Shown here in pieces: positions 6,228-12,769 of a stretch of DNA of 12,769 nt. Source of the DNA: Beverwykella pulmonaria (lineage: Eukaryota; Ascomycota; Dothideomycetes; Pleosporales; Melanommataceae). The notes under the pieces were generated by a model. That model saw nothing but the letters and a program-made list of their open reading frames with translations. It did not search any database and was not told the DNA's origin. Within the stretch, counting starts at the first letter, position 1, and each line of letters begins with the position of its first letter. Position numbers and translations under genes: made by a program. The stretch is from assembly GCA_001599595.1 (NCBI GenBank), contig BCHH01000003.1:4625992-4638760 (forward strand), read 5' to 3'.

Positions 6228-9092
6228 TGACGGGTGTTGAACATAAGAATCTAGATCCCTAATAGGTTGATCTACGGTGATAAATGTGGCATTGTGCTAG
6301 CCGTCCTGGGACAAAATCCTGCATTTACACTGTCTGGTAACACTCTATTTTATTGACAATCGCGAAGCGGCGCACCATGGGACTCCAAGAATAATAGACT
6401 GGTTGAGTCCTCGTACAATGCGAAAATTGGCGTAAATAGTAACAATTCTAATGGTGACGGGTACATCCCATGCAGTTCCAACATAAGGATCCATGCTTCT
6501 GTTGGTGGTAATCACCCCCTCGCCTTAACTTTCAAATTCTTCAATAACAAGGCTAAGTGCTTTGGCGGCGGAGTATCTTATAACATTTAGCATGGATCCA
6601 CAATTAATTAGACATTGGCCTTGGTGTTTATTGAATACTGCCCAGCAGGTAGGAAGTTTACCCTAGACCTGCGTAACTCTCATGACAGTGTTCTTGGTGT
6701 TCACAGTCTTGTTGGGAACCTAATCAAGGAGCTTGTTCCAAGTATCTCCAGTACTGAACACTTAGTGCTTTAAAATTGAATTGGATTGAACACTACCAGC
6801 CTCAACCACGTTGCACTCTGCGAGAGGCATAATGTCTGCACTAACATCATCCTCATCAGGTGGCACTAAGGATGGAACAAGAGCGTTGACTGAGGCTGAT
6901 AGATCTGACAGTTTGTTCATGGTATCTTGTCGTTCATATTCGCTAATAAAGTCTTTTATGCCATTGCAAACCAGCAGTAGGGCGATAAGGTTAGCAACAC
7001 TAATGCCGCGAACTTCTTGACTAAGTGCTTGTGCAACTGACTTTGAAGGGTCCAAGTGGACGGCATCTATGATTTGATCTACCTCTATTAGTTGAGAGGC
7101 ACGTTTCTTCTTGGTGGTCTTTAGCAAGGATACTACTAGGTTAGGCGAATTAATATCCTCAGGAAGCACATCCCACCTAATTGTAGCAGGAGTACTATCC
7201 TAACGGACATCCTGCGCATCAGGCATATCATAATTATTGCGTGGCGATGATGGAACTGCTGGACTTGGTGTTGTTTAAGATTTAGAATAGTAAAGGCTAG
7301 GATGTGTCTCAAAATCCTCCAGTTCTTGGAGACGCTGAGCATTCTTAGGTAGCGAAGGGCGTAACAGTGCCGGTTTCTTTGCTATCTGGGGATTACCACA
7401 CAGCAGGGCCTGGTTTGATCCTGAGTCCTTTGTCTGACTGCAAGTTGCAGTATTTATAGAGGAGGTGCTAGACAGGATGAGGTGCTCCTAATTAGTGGCG
7501 TCTAACGCATATAGCTTTGGAACAGTGTCTGATTCTATGCTGTTAGAGAATTGTTGGTACTCCTCTTCTAGATCTAGCGCGGCCCTGCTAGGACAAAATG
7601 GCGTAATTGTATTTGTGGTTCCTGGAGTCTGGGCGCGGGTCAACAGCGGCTTGCCCTAAGCAACTTGCTTAAATTTGTCTAGTTGAAGCATAAGCGCTGA
7701 TTCTCCAAACTCTTTATTAGTGACATTAAAGAATTCACAACACTTATCCTTAATCTAGCTAAGTAGGAAGCTTGTTGGCGGTGTGCCTTCAATCTCTCCA
7801 ATGTCCTGTTGGAATGTCCCATAGTGATATTCCTATTGGCCATCTACTTGCGTAGAGAAAGCCTAGTAACGCGATCAGAACTAAAGCCATTGAACACAGT
7901 TCTTGACAGTATAATTATCTGCTAGAGCGCCACACATAAGACATTAATAGTTATACTTGCGGCCGTTAACTCTTCGTGTTCCTTAATTAAAATCCACTGT
8001 TTGTGGCTTGCTGGTGCGATAGCTTCTATCATTGCGATAGTTTGACGGAGGCTCCTGGGTAAGGATCTTGCTTATAGCATAGGCAACGTTTGACGGCTTC
8101 CGGAAATACTTCTCAAGCGATGGATGCTGAGTCAGTGAAGTAAATTGGTCCACAGTAAGGGTGAGTCTGCTAAGGCCCTTAATGATCTCCTCAACTTCAG
8201 GATCTACGTCTGCAGGCGGTGGTTCTTTGACAGACTTTCCTGGCTTAAATTCTTCTTCCACAAGAGTGCGCGCAAGTTCTCCTACTAAGTGCGTTGTATC
8301 CTGTTGAGTATAACAGTAGGCCACTTTAGCTCACATTGCATCAGCGCGACGACGAGCAGGGGTACTGTTGGTGATGCTTCGCCGTTGCACAGCCATCTTT
8401 TCAACAAATTGGCTAATCTTGTCAAAGTTGAAGGTAGGGATGCTGTCTCTGACTAGACAATCTGGTTCAGGCATGTAGAACATAATCAAATCTTGATCAC
8501 TTTGGCTTAGTCCCTTGAAGAAGTAGTATCCTTTTTTAGATTTGCTAACCTGTTGGCGGGAGATACATGCTGTAATCACGTCAAGAAACTCTGTGTAATA
8601 ACTTGTGTAGTCAGGAGGGTTGGCGTTGCACCTGTCAACAAATGCATCAAGGAAGGCTTGGGTGCCAGCAACCTGATTGTAGTCCTTAGCAGCATAATGC
8701 TTTGTTAGGCGTGCCTGGAGGCCTGTCCAGTCCCCAGCCTTATACTTAGGCATCTTCCCAATGAACCTCTCATGGGCGGGTTTGTAGAAGTTGAGGATAG
8801 ACACACATCGCTGAGAGTCAGACCACTGGGCTAAGCCAGCGTGTCAATTGTACTTCTCTAGGAATTGAGTGATATCCTTGCCGTTGAATCAAAACTCAGG
8901 ATGACGGTGAGCATAGAATGGAATTAGACGTTCAGTCATGGTGATAGGTGCGTATGCTGGTGACGCAGATTGACTAACTAATGGAAAGGGTTTGCTGATT
9001 GAGTCCTGGCTGCTTGCCCTGTCGCTAGAACTGGTGGCAGAAGGAGGTGTTATTGTTTTCTTTGATGGTGATGCCAGCTCCTCAGAGGACAT
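6216..9092 (-). pseudogene. gag: gag-protease pseudogene of Ty3/gypsy element
   Basis: Starts at ATG 9092-9090 (MSSEELASPSKKTITPPS, a Ser/Pro-rich N-terminus) and keeps one phase (codon starts 2 modulo 3) to TAG at 6218-6216, about 958 codons, with about 20 internal stops. The capsid-like gag block is about 8870-8330 (KDITQFLEKYN, SILNFYKPAHERFIGKMPKY, DYTSYYTEFLDVITACI), followed by MAYCYTQQDTTHLVGELART and SYRTSKPQTVDFN. A CLMCGALADNYTVKNC segment near 7930 may be a decayed zinc knuckle (C-X2-C kept, His position not matching). A long variable spacer follows, then a cleaner block (6765-7169) and the protease. An upstream in-phase TGA at 9101-9099 supports the chosen start. Gag would form the virus-like particle. 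The gag family assignment rests on position and general pattern. Confidence 0.82.
6360..6625 (-). pseudogene. Retroviral-type aspartic protease domain, catalytic Asp lost
   Basis: CLINCGSMLNVIRYSAAKAL matches the active-site block of retroelement proteases, where the family has Asp before (S/T/C)G-S; here that codon is AAT (Asn, 6603-6605). Downstream, VPVTIRIVTIYANFRIVRGL and NQSIILGVPWC match the beta-hairpin and the ILG(x)PW/DW block that closes the fold. Stops follow at IK and DG. It would have cleaved the gag-pol polyprotein. The Asn for Asp change is consistent with G-to-A RIP. Confidence 0.85.
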
Positions 9093-9480
9093 AGGTAGTC
9101 AGAGGAAACGCAGTGAGGCACCTGGCAACGTGATAGTTGGGTGCCGTTTGTCGGTAATTGGTATAACAGTTAGGCAGAAAAGAAACGTTATGCTCAACTT
9201 TAGAGCAAGAACAAATAGTTGACGATAGACTGAATTGCTTGATTCCTTCAATCCTGTTGACAGTTCGTCTAGTTTATATTTTGCTGGTTCCTCGGTTGCT
9301 CAGTTGGATGGATAACTCTCCCTTGCAGTCAATTCTAGTCCTGTGGCAACTTGCCTGTCAGTATACCAGATCTGTAGAAAGGCTGCTTGGCTCAGGTGAT
9401 CTGTAACAGATGTCGCGAGAGGAAGACAGGGAGTAGTCCAGGATTTGGCTGCTTTCCTTCAAGCTAGACCGCCCAATCGG
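9093..9480. other. Region upstream of gag: retroelement leader or truncated 5' end
   Basis: This should hold the untranslated leader, tRNA primer-binding site and 5' LTR of the element, but I find neither TGTTAGGAT/ATTCTAACA ends nor visible similarity to the LTR at 1095-2247. The sequence has an RIP-like look (TAGA, TAGT common) up to about 9470 and then changes to CpG-containing DNA. A 6-bp palindrome (ATCTGT-A-ACAGAT) lies near 9400-9413. No gene is supported. Confidence 0.4.
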
Positions 9481-9554
9481 AGTGGCTGCTACTTTGCTTT
9501 TTCAAACGTCAATTTTTCAGGGTCTCTGCGATCCCCGCGTGTACGAAGCTGGTG

Positions 9555-9650
9555 ATTGTTTGTTTGTTCGTTCGTTTTCGTTGTATCGTTATATCGTTGG
9601 TTTCGTTGGTTCGTTTGGTCGTTTGATCGTTGGATTCATCTCGTTCAGCG
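9555..9650. repeat. TCGTT/GTTTG-rich simple-sequence tract
   Basis: A T/G-rich stretch built of irregular TTCGTT, GTTTG and ATCGTT words, with almost no A or C outside them. It looks like a decayed microsatellite rather than a coding or structured element. Confidence 0.7.
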
Positions 9651-9730
9651 CATCGCGTTATCGTCCACCATACATCAACAGACCGTCGAGCCCCATGGGC
9701 TTCGCCAAATTTGCAGTGGAGTAAAGGTGT

Positions 9731-9752
9731 GTGTGATAGAAATATATCACAC
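9731..9752. repeat. Short perfect inverted repeat
   Basis: GTGTGATA (9731-9738) and TATCACAC (9745-9752) pair over 8 bp around the loop GAAATA. It is isolated in non-coding DNA; no T-run follows and no role is inferred. Confidence 0.65.
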
Positions 9753-10140
9753 GGGGGTAGGAGGGCGACTCGCAGTCATGCGATGTCCGAAGCAGCAATG
9801 CACTGAAGGAGGGAGATTCATCACCGTGGAGGTTTGGCAGTAGACTATTTGCAATTTCGTTGTATCTAGCTACCAAATCAAATGAAAGAAGAAGCAGTGA
9901 TGAAAGATATATAAAATATTCGTGGTCTCGTTGGGTTGAGTTTCGTGTTGGTGCTCATTCAATTCGATTCCATGTCCTTGGGTGTGGTGTTCGGATACCC
10001 ATATATATGCCGCATTGATTGATGACGAAGCAAACAGCTGACAAAGAAAACAAGACCTGTTCCTTGCACCATACATTCAAGCCTTCCACCCGTGCCAGTG
10101 GTATATTCGCGCAAAGTAGCACTTTGCTACGGCGCACTGT

Positions 10141-10163
10141 ATCCTTCAGCCATATCCTTCAGC
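10141..10163. repeat. 10-bp direct repeat
   Basis: ATCCTTCAGC occurs at 10141-10150 and again at 10154-10163, separated by CAT. It precedes the 19-bp tandem array and may mark the same locally duplicated region. Confidence 0.75.
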
Positions 10164-10191
10164 TTTTGTAGATCTGTCACGCTATACATAG

Positions 10192-10248
10192 CTTAAATAG
10201 AATACAACAACTTAAATAGAATACAACAACTTAAATAGAATACAACAA
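10192..10248. repeat. Three perfect 19-bp tandem repeats
   Basis: The unit CTTAAATAGAATACAACAA is repeated exactly three times (10192, 10211, 10230) with no divergence, so the array is recent or kept homogeneous. It lies directly before the CCCAA-rich array and contains no open frame. Confidence 0.95.
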
Positions 10249-10263
10249 AACTAAAGCAACCNA

Positions 10264-10426
10264 GTTGGGTATCCCCTACCCAACCCAACCCAAGCTTTGA
10301 TCTAACCCAACCCAACACTAGTACAACTAACCCAACCCAACCCAAACCTTATATAAGCTCACCCAACCCCTACCCAAGCTTATGCCACATACTAACCCAA
10401 CCCCAACCCGTGGTTGGGTATACCCC
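10264..10426. repeat. CCCAA-rich array flanked by perfect hairpins
   Basis: About 150 bp of repeated CCCAA words with short unique spacers. The left edge is a hairpin, GTTGGGTA (10264-10271), loop TCCCC, TACCCAAC (10277-10284). The right edge is CCCAACC (10402-10408), loop CGT, GGTTGGG (10412-10418), followed by TATACCCCCCCC. The G-rich words GTTGGGTAT(A)CCCC therefore occur at both edges in the same orientation. The C-rich strand has many CCC runs, so the opposite strand could form G-quadruplexes. It is not the common fungal telomere repeat (TTAGGG). One ambiguous base (N) lies at 10262. Confidence 0.85.
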
Positions 10427-10590
10427 CCCCATTCGCCAGCCTACTCTTATAAATTTAAAAAATTTGTATTAGAAATGTCTTTATATAAACTCTAGTAACA
10501 ACTAATGTTAAGAGAGTTTTAAAAAATATTAAGTATTAGTAGAGTTATTGTACTTTTAAGCTCTTGATTTTCTTTGATTTTCCTAGTAAA
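10427..10590. other. AT-rich non-coding segment with a stem-loop
   Basis: The segment is strongly A/T-rich with no supported gene. Arms AAACTCTAGTAAC (10487-10499) and GTTAAGAGAGTTT (10507-10519) pair at 11 of 13 positions around a 7-nt loop. AAATTTAAAAAATTT (about 10451-10465) is also near-palindromic. It separates the CCCAA array from the GC-rich Helitron upstream region. Confidence 0.6.
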
Positions 10591-10595
10591 AGGGT

Positions 10596-10644
10596 GCGCA
10601 TCACGCGAATCCGCGCATCACGCGCACGGACACGGTAGTACCGT
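10596..10644. repeat. Paired GCGCATCACGCG motif and adjacent palindrome
   Basis: GCGCATCACGCG occurs exactly twice (10596-10607 and 10613-10624), 17 bp apart start to start. ACGGTA-G-TACCGT (10632-10644) follows, a perfect 6-bp palindrome with one central base. Lying some 270-310 bp before the Helitron start codon, these are candidate upstream control sites or terminal-element sequence of the Helitron; neither is proven. Confidence 0.6.
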
Positions 10645-10785
10645 AAAATCCGCCGCTATCTTCTCTTGCTATTCTCACACTTTATTACGCCCTGTACGTG
10701 GTGCTGTCGTCGTGCAAAGTTGTCGTTTTCTGTCCGTGCCTCGTTAGCGTTGCTCTGCAGCTTCAATGGTCCTGCATTCAGTCCT

Positions 10786-10905
10786 GCATTTTTCCGTTCC
10801 GTGCCAACGCACCCCTTTTTCTTCTTTTCCGTTTCCTTCTCTTGCCACCGTTTTTCTACCGTTTTTACCGTTTTTGGATTTTTTTCTCCTACCGTTCCCC
10901 CCCGT
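10786..10905 (+). promoter_or_regulatory. Pyrimidine-rich tract before the Helitron gene, candidate core promoter/leader
   Basis: The plus strand is almost pure C/T over long runs, with the word ACCGTTTTT three times (10847-10875, with short spacers). Filamentous fungi often carry CT-rich stretches just before transcription starts. It ends a few bases before the chosen ATG at 10910. Transcription itself cannot be judged from sequence. Confidence 0.4.
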
Positions 10906-10909
10906 CGAG

Positions 10910-11149
10910 ATGCCGCGCGGTCCCCGTGAACAGCAACGCCGGCAGGCTATCGATCCCCCTGACTTCTCTCTAGCTGTAAGCCAGCCCTCGTCTGCAACGT
11001 TCTGCACCGCCTGCAGGATATATCAGCCACTCTCCTTTTTCCGCATAAACCGTATAGGAGCACTATACCAACCGTGTACTTCCTGCGCCTCTGTATGCCT
11101 CTCTCTCCTCTACAAATTGCTAGCTAACGCCGTAGACTGCCCGTACTAA
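10910..11149 (+). CDS. Helitron protein N-terminal part with C-X2-C zinc-binding motifs
   Basis: From ATG 10910 (MPRGPREQQRRQAIDPPDFS) to TAA 11147-11149, 79 codons. It contains FCTACRIYQ and, about 25 residues on, PCTSCASVC: two C-X2-C pairs, as in a small zinc-binding module. The next recognisable Helitron block lies in a different phase starting beyond 11135. A 43-nt stretch from GTATGC (11093) to TAG (11133-11135), with CTAAC inside, would join the two phases if it were an intron, though it is short for one; a frameshift mutation is the alternative. I chose 10910 rather than the in-phase ATG at 10766 because the extra residues would come from the pyrimidine-rich tract. The link to the Helitron is by position and strand. 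Confidence 0.5.
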   Translation: MPRGPREQQRRQAIDPPDFSLAVSQPSSATFCTACRIYQPLSFFRINRIGALYQPCTSCASVCLSLLYKLLANAVDCPY

Positions 11150-12660
11150 CTGTCGCCGCCCTCGCCGTTCCTCTGCTTCCCATCCGCCGTCACCGCAGAG
11201 GCTACGCCGCAGCAGCCCGCCGCCCTTATCTAGGTCTTTAGTAGAAGAGCTAAACAGCGGACTTGTACACAGAGATCGTCCTACTCCTACTGCAGAAGAC
11301 CTAGATGGCGGTCTCCTAGATGCGGATTTCCCTTCTAAGGAGGAAGACCTAGATGGCGGACTCCTAGACAAGGATCTCTTAGAGGCTGCGGAGGCTAGAT
11401 CAACCGTTCTGCCACCGCAGCTGCCTGTACCCCTTCTCCGGCGGCCTCTTGATAATGACTACTACAACCTCAGCAGCATGCAGTTAACAACTTGCCTATA
11501 CTGTGGTGCGTTTCACTGGCTTGCGGAGCGATCAACTAATTCCCCTACGTCTTCTCCTTGTTTTATGACCTGCTGTCTAGACGGTGACATTTCTCTTCCT
11601 AACTTTTGGCCGCTGCCTACCTTTCTTCGCAATCTCTTGCGGGACAACAGCGTTAAATCCTACTATTTCCGCAAACAGCTCTGGGCTTACAACGCTGCCT
11701 TTGCCTTTACGTCCGTTGACTGCACTCCTACAGACCGCGGCGCCTGTGGGCAGGGCGTCCAGGTTTTTCAGATACACGGTGCCCTATATCATCTAAGCGG
11801 TCCGATAGAGGAGGCTGCTGGCGAGCTTCCGCGGTATGCGCAGCTCTATTTCCACGACCCGCAGTATGCCGCAAACGTCCGCTCTCAGCGGAATCCTCAA
11901 CTGCAGCTGCAAATACTGCTCGACCTTACTGCTATGCTCTATGAGATTAATAATCTGTATATTGCTATCTACCGCACCGCCCGCGAGCGGATGCAGCACG
12001 CTCCTGCAGACGCTAGTATTGTCTTTACAGGCAGCCGTGCTATGTTTCTAGAGACAGGGTCTGATCGCCGCCGCGAGAATGTCCCAACTAGTGACGAGGT
12101 AGGACTTATTATCCTAGACGCTGCAGCAACCAAAACAATGCGTCCTATTGTCCTAGTAGCATAAGGGTCTTATCAATTCTACTGTATTAGCGGTGCGCAT
12201 CCTTTATATATGCCGCTACATTACGTCTTAATGTTTCCGCACGGTGACCATAGCTGGTCTCCTGGCCTGTTCTTGCGAGATCGCAATAGCCAGCGGCAGC
12301 AAACCTCCCTATCCCAGCAGGCGTACTATCAGTATTACCTACATCCTCGTTCCAGCCAGACGACAGTTCCGTTTGCGTTCTATCGTCTCTTCCAGCAGTA
12401 TATAGTTGATATCTAGGCTCTCTGCGACCAGTCGCGGCTTCTCTGGATCCAAAATAACCAGGCCCAGCTCTAGGCGGAGCTGTATAGTGGTGTAGCAGAC
12501 GCTGTCCTTAGCGGTGATGCGCCTGATGCAGGCATTGGTCGCTGCATTGTCCTCCCCTCCTCCTATCTTGGGAGCTCGCGGTTTATTAGCTAGTGCTACC
12601 AAGATTCTATGGCTATTGTCCGCCGCTACGGCCGCCCAACGCTCTTTATTACTGTCAGAT
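11136..12660 (+). pseudogene. Helitron replication-helicase protein, N-terminal region, broken by stops
   Basis: One phase (starts divisible by 3) runs from 11136 to about 12660 with TAA at 12162 and TAG at 12414, 12471 and 12591. An acidic Ser/Pro/Arg-rich stretch with two LDGGLLD repeats comes first. Next is CLYCGAFHWLAE with CCLDGDISLPNFWPLP, the zinc-like signature found before the Rep domain of Helitron proteins. RNPQLQLQILLDLTAMLYEI and YRTARERMQ follow, then HPLYMPLHYVLMFPHGDHSW, FAFYRLFQQYIVDI and YGRPTLFITV, which match the Helitron_like_N region in order. The HUH nuclease and SF1 helicase expected downstream are outside the window. The stops fit Gln or Trp codons changed by C-to-T or G-to-A. 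Family function: rolling-circle transposition. Similarity ends abruptly near 12660. Confidence 0.88.
11295..11368 (+). repeat. In-frame internal repeat (48-bp period) in the Helitron gene
   Basis: A 26-bp segment at 11295-11320 recurs at 11343-11368 with one difference (T/A), giving EDLDGGLLD twice with a 16-codon period. The unit is acidic and sits in the low-complexity part before the zinc-like signature. Phase is kept, so it probably arose while the protein was still translated. Confidence 0.85.
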
Positions 12661-12672
12661 GTAAGGGCTATA

Positions 12673-12707
12673 TGGGGGTTTATGGAATAGTATTTCCATA
12701 ACCCCCA
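12673..12707. repeat. Hairpin at the point where Helitron similarity ends
   Basis: TGGGGGTTTATGGAA (12673-12687) pairs with TTCCATAACCCCCA (12694-12707) with one bulged T and a 6-nt loop TAGTAT. Weaker pairing continues outward (CTATA against AGTAG). It begins about 13 bases after the last residue that fits the Helitron family (FITV-C). It may be the terminal repeat of another element inserted into the Helitron. The remaining 62 bases show no recognisable coding sequence. Confidence 0.7.
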
Positions 12708-12769
12708 AGTAGACAAAGCATCAGATGGACGGGTATTAGTCGTGGTATTGGGCGCAATGTGCGTAAATG

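Larger units (their letters stand above)
1095..9092 (-). mobile_element. RIP-degraded Ty3/gypsy LTR retrotransposon, 5' LTR not visible
   Basis: In element order (right to left) the minus strand carries gag, an aspartic protease, a linker, reverse transcriptase, RNase H, an integrase with HHCC zinc region, a GPY-like tail, a polypurine tract and a 3' LTR. RT before integrase is the Ty3/gypsy order, not the copia order. About 20 in-frame stops lie in gag-protease and about 30 in pol, yet phase is otherwise kept, so decay was by point mutation rather than indels. Typical changes are TGG to TAG, which is CpA to TpA on the opposite strand, the classic RIP context. Catalytic Asp codons are Asn in protease, RT, RNase H and integrase, so the copy is dead. 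The right end is uncertain: no sequence resembling the LTR is seen beyond 9092. Confidence 0.9.
9481..10140. other. Non-coding spacer, no gene supported
   Basis: Short antisense and sense open stretches exist but none shows a recognisable motif or consistent phase. Base composition differs from the retroelement: CpG is frequent and RIP-type decay is not apparent. It contains a TCGTT-rich tract and one short hairpin, listed separately. Confidence 0.6.

Noticed and set aside
9658..10137. Overlapping minus-strand open stretches in the spacer
   Set aside because: Short, mutually overlapping in different phases and without domain-like sequence.
10264..10426. Telomeric repeat or CRISPR array
   Set aside because: The repeat is CCCAA-based, not TTAGGG/CCCTAA, and its spacing is irregular. 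There are no constant repeat-spacer units, and the context is eukaryotic.
10766..10909. Earlier in-phase ATG for the Helitron N-terminal frame
   Set aside because: The added residues would be encoded by the pyrimidine-rich tract and look like translated leader.
12673..12707. 3' terminal hairpin of a Helitron
   Set aside because: Helitron 3' hairpins are followed closely by CTRR. Neither strand shows CTRR a few bases after this hairpin.
12339..12716. Minus-strand open stretch of 125 codons at the right end
   Set aside because: Antisense to the Helitron_like_N region; it stays open only because the plus-strand stops do not affect it, and it has no recognisable motif.

Overview
The window looks like accessory, transposon-filled DNA from a filamentous fungus, most likely a Pezizomycotina ascomycete. 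The evidence is a Ty3/gypsy retrotransposon with fungal-style pol motifs, a fungal-type Helitron, and heavy damage of the kind made by repeat-induced point mutation (RIP). In-frame TAG, TAA and TGA codons sit where family members carry Trp, Gln or Arg, and catalytic Asp codons have become Asn. I see no intact host gene, no tRNA or rRNA and no CRISPR array.

Layout. (1) 1-1094, minus strand: a degraded, unrecognised reading frame that stays in one phase for about 360 codons and is cut at 1094. (2) 1095 to at least 9092, minus strand: a decayed Ty3/gypsy element. Its inferred 3' LTR is 1095-2247, with a polypurine tract at 2248-2263. Its pol frame (linker, RT, RNase H, integrase with GPY-like tail) runs from about 6220 down to 2281. 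Its gag-protease frame runs from 9092 down to 6216. The two frames differ by -1, and a perfect 10-bp stem-loop lies exactly at the switch. No 5' LTR is visible; the element fades out in 9093-9480. (3) 9480-10910: non-coding DNA with little RIP, rich in short repeats. It holds a TCGTT-rich tract, 19-bp tandem repeats, a CCCAA-rich array with a hairpin at each end, an AT-rich segment with a stem-loop, paired GC-rich 12-mers and a pyrimidine-rich tract. (4) 10910 to the window end, plus strand: the 5' part of a Helitron replication-helicase gene, with a zinc-binding N-terminus, the Helitron CGA..W..E/CC..G..LP signature and the Helitron_like_N region. Four in-frame stops break it, and its family similarity ends abruptly at a hairpin at 12673-12707. 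Its Rep (HUH) and helicase parts are not in the window.

How the parts relate. Nothing here can act as a working system. The retroelement proteins would have formed one copy-and-paste pathway (capsid, protease, reverse transcriptase, integrase), but every catalytic centre is damaged. The most interesting structures are the stem-loop at the gag-protease/pol frame switch, a diverged copy of the start of pol (with its own stem-loop and a polypurine-like motif) inside the LTR, the unidentified frame interrupted by the LTR, and the hairpin-bounded CCCAA array upstream of the Helitron. All assignments come from reading the sequence; no database search was run.
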